From: Pomphorhynchus laevis
Lineage: Eukaryota > Acanthocephala > Palaeacanthocephala > Echinorhynchida > Pomphorhynchidae
Assembly: GCA_012934845.2 (NCBI GenBank)
Contig: WNNJ02001835.1
Coordinates: 62,001-126,000 of the forward strand
Length of the DNA stretch: 64,000 nucleotides
Direction of reading: 5' to 3'
Below are positions 28,015 to 40,889 of the stretch, in pieces (position 1 is the first letter of the stretch; each line of letters opens with the position of its first letter). A program made the translations under genes and the position numbers. The notes beneath the pieces were generated by a model, which ran no database searches, was not told where the DNA came from, and worked only from the letters and a program-made list of their open reading frames with translations.

Positions 28015-31000
28015 AAGGATTTATTTTAAAGTGGCAAATGCAGCCAGCGCACGCTTACATGACCACAACAAAACAAGACTGTGAATCAGGTGTCGAGAAG
28101 GTGTGAACGGAGGAGGTGTTTGAATGTGATAAAGGAGGGAGCGCGGCGGACGTCGAGAGGGAGTTGATTCCAGGCGAGTGAGGCGGCGACGAGGAAGGAT
28201 CGGAGACCGTAGTTGTTGGAGTAATTAGGAACGTGGAGTAAGAGGGTATGACAGGAACGAAGCGATAGCGAGGTGGGGCGAGTATCGTCTAAGAAAGGAA
28301 GGTTGATGAACGATGGTGAGCCGACAGCGATGAGACGAATAGTAACGAGAAGAAGGCGGAGTTTGATGCTGATGTGGATAATGGGCCAGGAGAGTTGGGC
28401 AAGATATGTGGATATGTGGTCGAAGCGACGGAGATGAAAGAGCACTCGAACGGCGGAGGTGATTATGCGTTGTAGTGGTAGGATGATGGATTTTAAAGAA
28501 TTGGCGAAAAGGCTAAGGGAGTAGTCGATTTAAGGGAAAAGAAGCGATGAAAGAAGAGACATACAAGAACGGAAGTCGATAAGGGGCGAATACGGCGGAT
28601 GTCACGGAGAATTAAGTTAGACGAGCGGACCTTGTCACGGACGAAGGGTTTAAGGGAAAGGTGATCATCGAAATGGAAGCCTAAGAAAGTGAGATTGTGG
28701 ACTATAGGGATGATCGATGAGGCAAAAGATACAGTGGGAAGAGATATGTTTGGTTTACGGGGAAGGATCCACATTATTTTGGACTTTTCGGGGTTTAGAA
28801 TGAGATGGAGATTGGAGACGTTTGTAGATAGAAGAAAGACAGTTGGAGGGAGAAATGCCGATATCGTGTATGCGATGTGTGGGTGCATGAGCATAGATTA
28901 GAATGTCATCGGCGTATTGCATGACGTTAAAGGAGTAAGGTTTGATGAATGAAGAGAGATCGCCAAGCAAAAGAGAGAAAAGCAGGGAACCTAGGACTGA
29001 ACCTTGTGGGACCCCTTAAAAAATAGGGATGGGAGGGGAGGATGATGAATTAGAACAGACGCGAAAGGAACGGTCGGATATATATGAGGCGAACAATGCT
29101 ACGGAGGAGGAAGAAAAGCCGTAATCATAACGAAGGCGAGAAAGGAGGACGGAGTGGTCGACAATGTCGAATGCGGAGGAGAGGTCGAGGGAGATGATAA
29201 CACTATATAGAGCCTTGTCTCGAGAAATGAGTAAGTCGTTGTACACTTTTATGCATGCGATTTCTGTCGAGTGATTAGAGCGGAAAGCGGATTGGAATGG
29301 AGGGTACAGATTGGATGAGGAGAGATAAGCGTTGATTTGTATTAAGATGAGGCGTTCTAAGAGCTTAGAAAGAGTAGGAAGTGAAATGGGGCGAAGGCTA
29401 GAAGGAAGGGAGGGGTCGAGCGATTGTTTCTTAAGGAGGGGACGAACGATTGCGGATTTCCAGTGTGAAGGGAAGATACGACTGCGGATGGACGAGTTAA
29501 ACAAGGTTGTGAGAAATGGGGATATCGATGAGCATATAGATTTTAATATGTGGTAGGCAGGGGATCGGCAGGTGATGTTTTGTTGGGCAAGGACATGAGG
29601 ACAGATGATACTTCTGTAGGTGAGACAGGGAGAAGATGAAGAGTTCCGGAAGGATGAGAGTAGACTGGGCAGAGTGGATATGATGGAGACCTGGGAGTGA
29701 GAGAGCAGCGTGGATACTTTAGTCTGGAGAAATGACGAATAATCATTAGCATTGATGTTGCACGGCGTAGAGGAACGAGCCAGGATTGAGTTAAAAGTAT
29801 GCCAGAGAGTCTTAGAGTTGTATGAAGTGATGATTTTATGCTGCCAGAAGGAGTTGCATTTGGTACGTAGTAGGTTGAGATGAGACCGGTGAAGAGCAAG
29901 ATACGAATCACGGAAAGACGGAGTGATCGAGCGGAAATCGCGTCTGAGAGAGCGGTGATAGACTCGAAAAGCATGGCGGAGTCGACGCTGTGAGAGTAGA
30001 CATTGGATGTCAAACAATGGGCACGGTGCAAGCGACGATGTGTGTGAGACTTGAAGGGCAAGAGAATATCGAGAGTTGGTGTGAGTTCAGAGTCGAAAAG
30101 AAAGGCGAGATCATAAGGAGAGGAATATGTTATTGTTGGTAATGATAGAGACGATTTGAGTAAGGCAGAGCGGAGAAGGGAGAGGTCAAGATTTCTCCAA
30201 GGGCGACGTAGGATTGTAGGTGTGTGAGGAGGGGTGTGGTTGCGAGTGAGATCAAGGGTGATAAGAAAGTGATCGGATAGACCAGGATCAGAGATGGACA
30301 GTGAGGTGTAGGCAGCAAAATGATCGGGGACAGCGATGATGTCGAGTGCCCCACCAAGTATGTGTGTGGGGGCATTGGAGATTAGTTTGTAATTGTAGTT
30401 GGATAGAATGTTGATGAAGCGGATGGAATCTGTGGAAGAGGGGCGGTCTAGGCTGATATTGAAGTCGCCTAGAGCGAGTGAAGGGATTGAGGACAAAGAA
30501 CAATGCGAAAGGAGGTCAGCGAGTTCGGTAAAAAATAAGGCTGTAGGAGCTGATGAACCAGGACGGTATACAATGGCGAGATCTAGAGTGATCGGGTTAG
30601 AATAACGACAAGTGAGCAATTCAAAAGAGCAAGGACTGAAAGGGGGATTGATTTTGCGAAGAGACGCGGGGTGAAGCGCGAATGCGACGATGCCGCCATG
30701 ATTAGAGGATTTAGAATGGCATGAGCTGAGGGGGCGGGCGGATTCGACTAGTGAGCAATCGGCAGAGAGCAAACGGCGGATGGAGAGGTAGTTAGAATCG
30801 GAGTGCTAGGATTCGGTGAGGCAGAATAGATCGATGGATTGCTTGGTGAATAGGTTGAGGATAAGATCGGATTTATTGAGAATAGATCTAGTGTTGAGGA
30901 GACCGAGGCGGAAACCGTGTGCTGTGGCGAAAGAGTCTAGTGGAGAAGACACATAGGAGAGATGGAGCGCCATCGAATTTTTGGACGGGTGTGGACAACT

Positions 31001-31340
31001 TGAAAATTTCCGTCTATGTTTCGGATGGAGAGTGATGTTTCGCCGTTTTCCTCGCGACGGCGTTTTTCGATGCGGGCTGAAGAGATTTGAGCGATTTCAG
31101 AAGGGGTGCGATCGGGGAAAATTCGAGTGGTTGAAGATGACATGAGTTTGAATCGTTGAGAGAGGACAGAAGACGCGTGAGAGCGATGCTTGAAAACAAT
31201 TTTTAGGAGAGGGGGCTGGGAAGGATTAGATTGAGGAGATTTGTTTAGACGGATGAATGCGACAGGAGAAATGTCCTTGAAAAAGGATGGTTTATCCGCA
31301 GGAACAATAGACGAGAGGATGGATCTGAAGGATGGATCTG
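28015..31340 (-). mobile_element. Family-1 LINE, copy B (ORF2 plus end of ORF1)
   Basis: The 3' end with hairpin lies at 28040-28054. ORF2 pieces run upstream: C-terminal domain 28445-28086, RT end 28970-28493 (MQYADDILIYAHAP), RT middle 30017-29016 (SLDLSSAFDIVDHSV), and endonuclease with linker 30772-29543 (SNHGGIVAFA, VYRPGSSAP, ALGDFNI, GLSDHFLIT). The end of ORF1 is at 31143-30937 (RIFPDRTPSEIAQ). It is truncated inside ORF1 near 31335. About five frame interruptions are seen. It is highly similar to copies C, D and F. Confidence 0.82.
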
Positions 31341-31464
31341 AATTTTTATTGTTGACTTGTAGTTATCAGTCGACATAACTTAGTGCATATGGAGGAAGTG
31401 TATGTGATAGAAATAATTAGGTCGTTACAAGATATTTTTTATATCAAATATATATTTAATTACA

Positions 31465-32150
31465 GAGTGCCGCGGATTTTTGCAAGTTAAACCACCTCAG
31501 CGAGACTTGGATTTAGTATATAAATGGAGTCTTAGTACAGGAGTATCCCTTAACTTGGGAAAGTGCAAGAATATGAGATTGGGTCGTGGTTTCAAAAGTT
31601 ACTATAACTTCGGAATAGGTGCAAATGAACTCGAGGTTGTCACATTTCACAGCGATCTTGGGATTCTGATTGAATCCCAAGAATGATGCACACTATCAAA
31701 AAGTGCTTTCTAAGGATAACTCAATCTTCGCTCAGGTTGTTGTTTAATTCGTTAGTGCGACCTATACTTGAGTATTGCTCTTCAGCATGTTTTCCATGGA
31801 CCCGAACTGAATTGAATGCCGTCGATGGGGTTCTTTGTCGTATTACGCGTCTATGTCCAGACTAAAAAATTACCTTATCCTTGTCGACTCAAAGTGATCG
31901 GAATGCTCAATATGAGGGTAAGGCTACTGTTTCTCGACTTGGTTGCAACGTGGAAATTACTTCACAAATGTGATGGATACCCTTCAAGTGTTGTAACATG
32001 TCGTATTAATCGATCAAGCAGACATCATGCGACTACTATTTTCAAGTACACAGGGAAACTACCGCCGATCACACGATTGTCAAGGCGTGTGGTTAATTTG
32101 TGGAATAGCCTTCCTGAGAATATTGTTAATAACCCACAGGGTTATTTACT
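31465..32150 (+). mobile_element. CR1-like LINE (family 2-like), C-terminal fragment
   Basis: Frames give VYKWSLSTGVSLNLGKC (RT end), then FHSDLGILIE, LVRPILEYCSSA and PYPCRLKVIGMLNMR, and finally TRLSRRVVNLWNSLPENIV. This is the C-terminal third of ORF2, broken into three frames. It lies between family-1 copies B (minus) and C (plus). Confidence 0.65.
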
Positions 32151-32494
32151 CGATCCCAACAAATCATTGATAAAGTCAATAAAATAAAATTAGAAGTAAG
32201 ACGATAATCGATTACATAGGATGCTACAATAATTAAGAACAACCCTTCGAAAACTAGCCACATGCAGTGTAACCATATCGTATGGAATACCATTTCAAGC
32301 TCGTAATGCTCAATGGGATAATTGAGGGGATGTGTTACTTGACCAATGTCTACAATTCATCAGATGAAACAAGTGTCCCCTGTGGCACCGTCTTCTATTT
32401 GATATCACATATTGTTGTGGATACCCGTTAATTCCCTTCACCATTAAGTACATGGCTAACATATCTAGGTACATTAACCTGCAATGAACACTAT
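32151..32494. other. Spacer before LINE copy C
   Basis: No gene or repeat recognised apart from the end of the preceding LINE fragment. Confidence 0.4.
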
Positions 32495-35400
32495 ACTGAA
32501 TTCTCTACAAGTACAACCACAAGTACAGTGCTCGACACACGACTGCAGCGTCTGGACTACAATCGCATGCGACAGCAGTAAGTTTAAAGAAGACTTCCGA
32601 TGCGGCTTTTTGCCAACAAACTCATACGCGAGCTCTCTCATAAGAACATATCAACATCCAACGTGTCCACTCAAACCACTACACTCGTTTCTGATATCCT
32701 TTGTCAACCCACTGATACTGTCATCACATGCACTTCTAATCTAATGTCTTCACTTCCCGACACACCTGTATCTTCTCTTCTGTCTCGTTTCTCAATAACC
32801 TACATCCCTCAATCAAAATAACATCAACCAACCTCCACAATCCTTCCACTCATAACTATTCTTCACATCGCTCATCATCCTATATATTATCCAAATCCTC
32901 TTTGTTTTCCACTGTCAAACCTACTCCATTAATATCATCAACTCCCAGCTCTCCTATCGTGATCTCACCAACTCACTTTACTCGTCCTCCTTTACGGAAA
33001 CGCTTTCTTTCTCGCCATCGTCACGAATATCACTCCTTTCACCTCTTTATCTCCACAAGCAGGTATCAACCACAATGTTTCCGCATTCAGATCCATCATC
33101 TCGTCTCTTGTTTCTGCGGATAAACCATCCTTTTTCAATAACATCTCTATTGTCGCATTCATCCGCCTAAATAAATCTAAATCTAATCCTTCCCAGCCCC
33201 CTCTACTAAAAATTGTTTTCAAGCATTGCTCTCACGCGTCTTCTGTCCTCTCCCAATGATTCAAACTCATGTCCACTTTAACCACTCGCATTTCCCCCAA
33301 CGCACCTCATCCGAAATCGCTTAACTCTCATCTGCCCGAATCGAAAAACGCCGTAAGGAGAAAAACGGCGAAACATCTCTCTCCATCCGAAACATCGAGG
33401 AAATTTTCAAGCTGTCCGCACCCGCCTAAAAATTCGATGGCGCTCCGCCTCCCCTATGTGTCTTCTCCACTAGCCCCTACCAACACTACACACGGTTTCC
33501 GCCTCGGCCTCATCAACACGAGATCTATTCTCAATAAATCCGATCTTATCCTCAACCTATTCACCAAGCAATCCATCGATCTATTCTGCCTCACCGAATC
33601 CTGGGACTCCGATTCTAACTACCTCTCCATCCGCCGTTTGCTCTCTGCCGGTTGCTCACTAGTCGAATCCGCTCGCCCCACCAGCTCATCAGTTTCTAAA
33701 TTCTCTAATCATGGCGGCATCATCGCATTCGCGCGTCACCCCGCGTCTCTTCGCAAAATCACTTCACTTTCAGTCCTTGCTCTTTTGAACTGCTCACTTG
33801 TCGTTCTTCTAACCTGATCACTCTAGATCTCGCCATTGTATACCGTCCTGGTTCATCTGCTCCAACATCCTTACATTTACGGAACTCGCTGAACTTCTGT
33901 CTCACTGGTCTTTGTCCTCAAACCGTTTAATCGTTCTTGGCGACTTCGACATCCGCCTCGACCGCCGCTATTCCACCGAGTCAATCCAGTTCATAAACAT
34001 TCTATCCAACTATAACTACAAACACATCTCCATGCCCGCACACATATCTTTGGTGGGGCACTCGACATCATCGCCGTCCCCGATCATTTTGTGCATACAC
34101 CTCACTGTCCATTTTCGATCCTGGTCTATCCGATAGCTTTCTCGTCACCCTTGATCTCACTCACAACAACACACCTCCTCACACACCTACAATACTACAT
34201 CGCTCTTGGAGAAATCGTGACAACTCCCTTCTCCGCTCTGTCTTACTCAAATCGTCTCTATCCTATCCCAAAATAACATATTCCTCTACTCACGATCTCG
34301 CCTTTGTTTTCGACTCTGAACTCACATCCATTCTCGATCTTCTCTTGCCTTCAAGCCTCACCCACACCGTCGCTTGCACCGTGGACCATGGTTTGACATC
34401 CAATGCCTACTCTCTAAGCGTCGACTCCGACATGCTTTTCGAGTATATTACCGCTCTCTCAAAAGTGATTTCCACTCGATTACTCCGTCTTTCCTTGGTA
34501 CCTATCTTGCTCATCGCCGGTCTCATCTCAACCTACTACGTACCAAATGCAACTCCTTTTGGCAGCATAAAATCATCACTTCATTCAACTCTAAGACTCT
34601 ATGTCATACTTTTAACTCAATCATTGCTTGCTCCTCTCCGCCGTGCAACATCAATTTCCATGATTATTCGTCATTTCTTCAGACCAAAGTATCCACGTTG
34701 CTCTCTCACTTTCAGGTCTCCATCCAATCCCACTCTGCCCAGTCTACTCTCATCCTTCCGGAACTCTTTCATCTTATCCCTATCTCACCTTCCGAAGTCT
34801 CATCTGTTCTCATGTCCTTGCCCAGCAAAACCTCACAAGCCGATCCCCTGCCTACCCACATACTTAAATCCATATGCTCATCGATATTCCTTTTCTCACA
34901 ACCTTCTATAAATCGTCCATCCGCAGTCGTATCTTCCCTTCACACTGGAAATCCGCAATCGTTCTTCTCCTCCTTAAGAAACATTCGAACGACCCATCGC
35001 TTCCTTCTAGCTATCGAAGCATTTTACTACTCCCTACTCTTTCTAAGCTCTTAGAACGCATCATTTTAATACAGATCAACGCTTATCTCTCGTCATCCAA
35101 TCTGTACCCTCCATTTCAATCCGCTTTCCGCTCTAATCACTCAAAAGAAATCGCATGCATGAAAGTTTACAACGACTTACTCATTTCTCTAGACAAGGCT
35201 CTATATAGTGTTCTCATATCCCTCTACCTGTCCTCCGCCTTCGACATTGTCGACCAATCCGTTCTCCTTTATCGCCTTCGTTATGATTACGGCTTTTCTT
35301 CTTCCTTCGTAGAATGGGATGCCTCATATTTATCCTACAGTTCCTTTCGCATCTGTTCTAATTCATCATCCTCCCCTCCCATCCCTATTTTTTAAGGGGT

Positions 35401-36405
35401 CCCACAAGGTTCAGTCCTAGGTCCCCTGCTTTTCTCTCTTTTGCTTGGCGATCTCTCTTCATTCATCAAACCTTACTCCTTTAACGTCATGCAATACGCC
35501 GATGACATTCTAATCTATGCTCATGCACCCACACATCGCATACACGATATCGGCATTTCTCCCTCCAACTGTCTTTCTTCTATCTACAAACGTCTCTCCA
35601 ATCTCCATCTCGTTCTAAACCCCGAAAAGTCCAAAATAATGTGGATCCTTCCCCGTAAACCAAACATATCTCCTCCCACTGTATCTTTTGCCTCATCGAT
35701 CATCCCTATAGTACACAATCTCACTTTCTTAGGCTTCCATTTCGATGATCACCTTTCCCTTAAACACTTCGTCCGTGACAAGGTCCGCTCGTCTAACTTA
35801 ATTCTCCGTGACATCCGCCGTATTCGCTCCCTTATCGACTTCCGTTCTTGTATGTCTCTTCTTTCATCGCTTCTTTTCCCTTAAATCGACTACTCCCTTA
35901 GCCTTTTCGCCAATTCTTTAAAATCCATCATCCTACCACTACAACGCATAATCACCTCCGCCGTTCGAGTGCTCTTTCATCTCCGTCGCTTCGACCACAT
36001 ATCCACATATCTTGCCCAACTTTCCTGCCCCACCATCCACATCAGCATCAAACTCCGCCTTCTTCTCGTTACTATTCGTCTCATCGCTGTCGGCTCACCA
36101 TCGTTCATCAACCTTCCTTTCTTAGACGATACTCGCCCCACCTCGCTATCGCTTCGTTCCTGTCATACCCTCTTACTCCACGTTCCTAATTACTCCAACA
36201 ACTACGGTCTCCGATCCTTCCTCGTCGCCGCCTCACTCGCCTGGAATCAACTCCCTCTCGACGTCCGCCGCGCTCCCTCCTTTATCACATTCAAACACCT
36301 CCACCGTTCACACCTCCTCGATACATGATTTACATTTTTGTTTTGTTGTGGTCATGTAACCGTGCGCTGGTACGCATTTGCCACGTTAAATAAATCTTTT
36401 TTATT
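32495..36405 (+). mobile_element. Family-1 LINE, copy C, near full length
   Basis: It starts with the family 5' end (GCTCGACACACGACTGCAG, about 32529). ORF1 pieces follow (ANKLIRELSHKNISTSNVST at 32600; end RISPNAP...ARIEK-like near 33290). ORF2 begins at about 33437 (MALRLPYVSSPL), with endonuclease 33437-34200, linker 34345-34900, RT 34874-35884 (LSSAFDIVDQSV, MQYADDILIY) and C-terminal domain 35969-36328. The 3' hairpin is at 36360-36375 and the tail at 36385-36405. It has roughly eight frame breaks. It is tail-to-tail with copy D, with a Penelope-like fragment between. Confidence 0.82.
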
Positions 36406-36536
36406 AACATTAATCGTGAGTATGCGTTGTGAGTAGCTCCGATTTGAAATTTCATTGCATAAATTTTAGCACATCTCCGATTGACATTACTTTTATGTCA
36501 ATTCTAGTTCTCAAGGTCTGATCCCAAATATAATAT

Positions 36537-36842
36537 AATCAAATCAGCTAACTGAGTCTACGTATTTTATATAAAATAAAATAAACAAAAAATAATAATG
36601 ATAAATCAAAATTTAATAATTAAATAATAAAATAAATTATTGTTATAGGATTTTTTAAATAAAATTCAATTTTTATGAATTGACAAATAAATAGCAGACG
36701 TTGAATCAGCATAAGGGTTATAGGTCATCAGGAGAAACTGCTATGCTATCAGGTTTCGCCCCCTTACTCCTCTACCCAACATATCAGCGGGGCCAAATAC
36801 ATGCTAATGATGTATTTACTCTGATAAAACTATCTAGTATCT
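36537..36842 (-). repeat. Structured (pseudoknot-type) repeat unit, best single copy
   Basis: On the minus strand: ATCAGAG, hairpin AAATACAT/ATGTATTT (about 36796-36818), GGCCCC, stem arm CTGATATGTT, a loop, GGGGGC, GAAACCTGAT, stem arm AGCATAGCAG, TTTCTCCTGATGACC, an AT-rich body and the end TACGTAGACTCAGTTAGCTG at about 36553. The GGCCCC segment can pair with GGGGGC while the two long arms pair with each other, giving interlocked helices. It lies about 60 bp downstream of a Penelope-like RT fragment on the same strand. Confidence 0.65.
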
Positions 36843-36899
36843 TATTCTAATACAAAGTATATTATTTATTATCCAAAATATTTTCCGCTAATGATTTTA

Positions 36900-37192
36900 T
36901 ATTTATGTTTAATATTAATATAGTAACCTAGTATTAAAAATATGTATCTATTAAATTATTTAAATGATTTTGATAAAAACCAATATCGTTACAAATTGTT
37001 ACAATTTTTAAAATTTCATTATTTAATGTATTATATTTTATATTATATGGTATGCATGAATGTTCATGCAAAAATATGTTTCTTGTAAATTTAAATATGT
37101 CATCTTTACGATATAAATTGATAGTAGTTTTAGTTAATGTTAATTAAATGTTCATATCTAGATATATACCTAATCATTAATATTGGTTTTAT
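36900..37192 (-). pseudogene. Penelope-like RT fragment, interrupted by LINE copy D
   Basis: The nucleotide sequence matches 4740-5030 (RT C-terminal part, YFKLGYY end). It stops within the ATTGGTTTTATT stretch exactly where LINE copy D begins. The missing upstream part reappears at 40663-40875 on the far side of the LINE. The two pieces are therefore one element split by an insertion. Confidence 0.7.
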
Positions 37193-38256
37193 TAAAAAAG
37201 GATTTATTTTAACGTGGCAAATGCGTGCCAGCGCACGCTTACATGACCACAACAAAACAAAAATGTAAATCATGTGTCGAGGAGGTGTGAACGGAGGAGG
37301 TGTTTAAATGTGATAAAGGATGAAGCGCGGCGGACGGCGAGAGGGAGTTGATTCCAGGCGAGTGAGGCGGCGACGAGGAAGGATCGAAGTCCATAGTTGT
37401 TGGAGTAATTGGGAACGTAGATAAGAGGGTATGACGGGAACGCAGCGATAGCGAGGTGGGGCGAGTATCGTCTAAGAAAGGAAGGTTGATGAACGATGGG
37501 GATCCGACAGCGATGAGACGAAAAGTAACGAGAAGAAGGCAAGTTTGATGCGGATGTGGATGGTGGGCCAGGAGAGTTGGGCAAAATATGTGGATGTGTG
37601 GTCGAAGCGACGGAGACGAAAGAGCACTCGAACGGCGGTGTTGATTATTCGTTGTTGGGAGGACGGAGTGGTCGACAATGTCGAAGGCGGAGGAGAGGTC
37701 GAGGGAGAAGCGAACACTATATAGAGCCTTGTCTGGAGAAATGAGTAAGTCGTTGAAAACTTTCATAAAGGCGATTTCTGTGGAGTGATTAGAGCAGAAA
37801 GCGGATTGGAACGGAGGGTAAAAATTGGATGAGGAGAGATAAGCGTTGATTTGTATTAAGATGATGGGTTCTAAGATCTTAGAAAGAGTAGGGAGTAGTG
37901 AAATGGGGCGATAGCTAGAAGAAAGTGAGGGGTCGAGCGATTGTTTCTTAAGGAGGGGACGAACGATTGCAGATTTCCAGTGTGAAGGGAAGATACGACT
38001 GCGGATGGACGAGTTAAACAAGGTTGTGAGAAAAGGAATATCGATGAGCATATGGATGTAAGTATGTGGGTAGGCAGGTGATCGGCTTGTGAGGTTTTGC
38101 TGGGCAAGGACATGATAACAGATGAGACTTCGGAAGGTGAGAAAGGGATAAGATGAAAGAGTTTCGGGAGAATGAGGCTAGGCGGGGCCGAGTGGGATAG
38201 GATGGAGACCGGAGTGTGGGAGAGCAACGTAGATACTTTGGTCTGAAGAAATGACT

Positions 38257-38368
38257 AAAAACAATTATTAATTTTATTATTTAATTATTAAATTTTGATT
38301 TAGCATTATTATGTTTTGTTTATTTTATAATTATATTAAATACGTAGACTCAGTTAGCTGATTTAATC
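38257..38368 (+). repeat. Structured-repeat tail inserted in LINE copy D
   Basis: About 110 bp absent from the same position in copies B, C and E. It consists of the AT-rich tail and the family end AAATACGTAGACTCAGTTAG (38339-38358) followed by CTGATTTAATCATGG. It separates GAGAAATGAC from TTGATGTTGCACGG of the LINE. Only the 3' tail of the unit is present. Confidence 0.7.
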
Positions 38369-40589
38369 ATGGAAATTGATGTTGCACGGCGGAGAGGAGC
38401 AAGCAATGATTGAGTTAAAAGTATGCCATAGAGTCTTAGAGTTGAATGAAGTGATGATTTTATGCTGCCAGAAGGAGTTGCATTTGGTACGTAGTAGGTG
38501 GAGATGATACCGGCGAAGAGCAAGATAGGAATCACGGAAAGACGGAGTGATCGAGCGGAAATCGCGTCTGAGAGAGCGGTGATAGACTCGAAAAGCATGG
38601 CGGAGTCGACGCTTTGAGAGTAGGCATTGGATGTCAAACCATGGGGCACGGTGCAAGCGACGGTGTTGGTGAGATTTGAAGTGCAAGAGAATATCGAGAG
38701 TGGATGTGAGTTCAGAGTCGAAAAGAAAGGCGAGATCGTGAGGAGATGAATATGTTATTGTGGGTAATGATAGAGACGACTTGATTAAGGCATAGCAGAG
38801 AAGGGAGAGGTCAAGATTTCTCCAAGGGCGACGTAGGATTGTAGGTGTGTGAGGAGGGGTGTGGTTGCGAGCGAGATCAAGGGTGATAAGAAAGTGATCG
38901 GATAGACCAGGATCAGAGATGGACAGTGAGGTGTGGGCAGCAAAATGATCGGGGACAGCGATGATGTCGAGTGCCCCGCCAAGTATATGTGTGGGGCAGT
39001 GGAGATTAGTTTGTAATTGTAGTTGGATAGAATGTTGATGAAGCGGATGGAATCTGTGGAAGAGGGGCGGTCTAGGCGGATATTGAAGTCGCCTAGAACG
39101 AGTGAAGGGATTGAGGACAAAGAACAATGAGAAAGGAGGTCAGCGAGTTCGGTAAAAAATAAGGCTGTAGGAGCTGATGAACCAGGACGGTATACAATGG
39201 CGAGATCTAGAGTGATCGAGTTAGAATAACGACAAGTGAGCAATTCAAAAGAGCAAGGACTGAAAGGGGTATTGATTTTGCGAAGATACGCTGGGTGACG
39301 CGCGAATGCGACGATGCCGCCATGATTAGAGGATTTAGAAGGGCATGAGCTGAGGGGGCGGGCGGATTCGACTAGGGAGCAACCGGCAGAGAGCAGACGG
39401 CGAATGGAAAGGTCGTCGGAATCTGAGTGCCAGGATTCGGTGAGGCAGAAGAGATCGATGGATTGCTTGGTGAATAGGTTGAGGATAAGATCGGATTTAT
39501 TGAGAATAGATCTAGTGTTGAGGAGACCGAGGCGGAAACCGTGTGCTGTGGCGAAAGAGACTAGTGGAGAAGACGCATAGGAGAGATGGGCGCCATCGAA
39601 TTTTTGGACGGGTGTGGACAACTTGAAAATTTCCGTCTATGTGTCGGATGGCGAGTGATGTTTCGCCGTTTTCCTCGCGACGGCGTTTTTCGATGCGGGC
39701 TGAAGAGATTTGAGCGATTTCGGAAGGGGCGCGATCGGGGAAAATTCGAGTGGTTGAAGATGACATGAGTTTGAATCGTTGAGAGAGGACAGAAGACGCG
39801 TGAGAGCGATGCTTGAAAACAATTTTTAGGAGAGGGGGCTGGGAAGGATTAGATTGAGAAGATTTGTTTAGACGGATGAATGCGACAGGATAAATGTCCT
39901 TGAAAAAGGATGGTTTATCCGCAGGAACAATAGACGAGAGGATGGATCTGAAGGCGGAAACATCGTGGTCCAGACGTGCTCTTGAGATAAGGAGTTAGAA
40001 GGCGTGATATTAGTAACAATGACGCAACGATCGCGAGAAGTAAAGCGCTTCCGTAAAGGAGGACGACTGACGTGAGTAGGTGAGATCACGATAGAAGAGC
40101 TGTCAGTTGATGATTTGGAAGGATTTGGTTTGACGACGGGAGACATAGAGGATAATGATAATAAAGAGGTTGGCAAGCGATGTGAGGAAATGTTATGAGT
40201 GGAAGGATAGTGGAGGTTGGTGGAGGTGATTTTGATCGATGGATGCAAGTTATTGAGAAACGAGATAGGAAGGACGGGACGTGGGGTGTCGGGGAGTGAA
40301 GATGACATGGAATGGGAAGTGTATATGATGGCAGGGTCGGTGGGTGGAGAAAGGACATTAGAAACGATGGGGTGGTTTGAGTTGACATGTTGGATGTGGA
40401 TATGTGCTTATTGGAAAGGTTGCAGATTAGTTTGTTGGCACAAAACCACATACGAAGTCTTCTTTAGCCCTATTCTTGTTGCGGGTGATTGTTGTCCAGA
40501 CGCTGCAGTCGTGTATCGAGCATTGTACTTGCAGTTGTCCCTAGTTGGTGTCGGTATTTGTTGTTTTCTTACGTCCTCCCATAAACGAT

Positions 40590-40662
40590 GGTCGCCGTCG
40601 ATGGTTGTAGTCGATAGTTGTCGTCGATTGTTGTCTTGTCGTCGATGGTTGTCGTCGATGGA
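40590..40662. repeat. Short GTCGTCGATGGTT minisatellite at the LINE 5' end
   Basis: Imperfect repeats of about 12-13 bp (GTCGATGGTTGT and variants) form the extreme 5' end of LINE copy D on the minus strand. Repeated 5' UTR monomers occur in some LINEs. Here it may also be a local slippage product. Confidence 0.6.
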
Positions 40663-40875
40663 ATGAGGCTACCTGGATAAATTTGTTCGATAAGAATGAG
40701 AATACCTGGATTAATTCAATAAGAATTTATCCAGGTAGTCTCATTTAATAAGAATGAGACTATTTGGATAAATTTGTTCACTTATTGAATAAAAATTGTT
40801 AGAGTTAAATACACATATATCATCAATGTATCGAACCATATTTTTCATATCTTTATATAATTTAGATTTATTTTT
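40663..40875 (-). pseudogene. Penelope-like RT fragment with intact YIDD motif
   Basis: On the minus strand it reads MVRYIDDICVFNSNNFYS, then ISEQIYPNSLIL, the RT catalytic block. It continues the RT fragment at 36900-37192 across LINE copy D. A local inverted duplication (AATTTATCCAGGTAG between two plus copies) lies at about 40670-40760. Confidence 0.65.
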
Positions 40876-40889
40876 TAAAGTGTTAGAAT

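Larger units (their letters stand above)
37193..40662 (-). mobile_element. Family-1 LINE, copy D, inserted into a Penelope-like element
   Basis: The 3' hairpin is at 37223-37238. The C-terminal domain lies at 37584-37270. An internal deletion near 37655 joins the C-terminal domain to the middle of the RT and removes the catalytic YADD block. The rest of the RT runs 38051-37660, linker 38649-38363, endonuclease 39621-38785 (SNHGGIVAFA, VLGDFNIRL, GLSDHFLIT), ORF1 end 39766-39512, and ORF1 start near 40451 (FCANKLICNLSNKHIST). The 5' UTR ends in a GTCGTCGATGG microsatellite at 40590-40662. A structured-repeat tail is inserted at about 38257-38368. Confidence 0.82.

Noticed and set aside
36780-36842. 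HDV-like ribozyme in the structured repeat
   Set aside because: The interlocked helices suggest a nested pseudoknot, but the P4-type hairpin and catalytic junction between the 3' strands are missing: only one or no base separates the arms.
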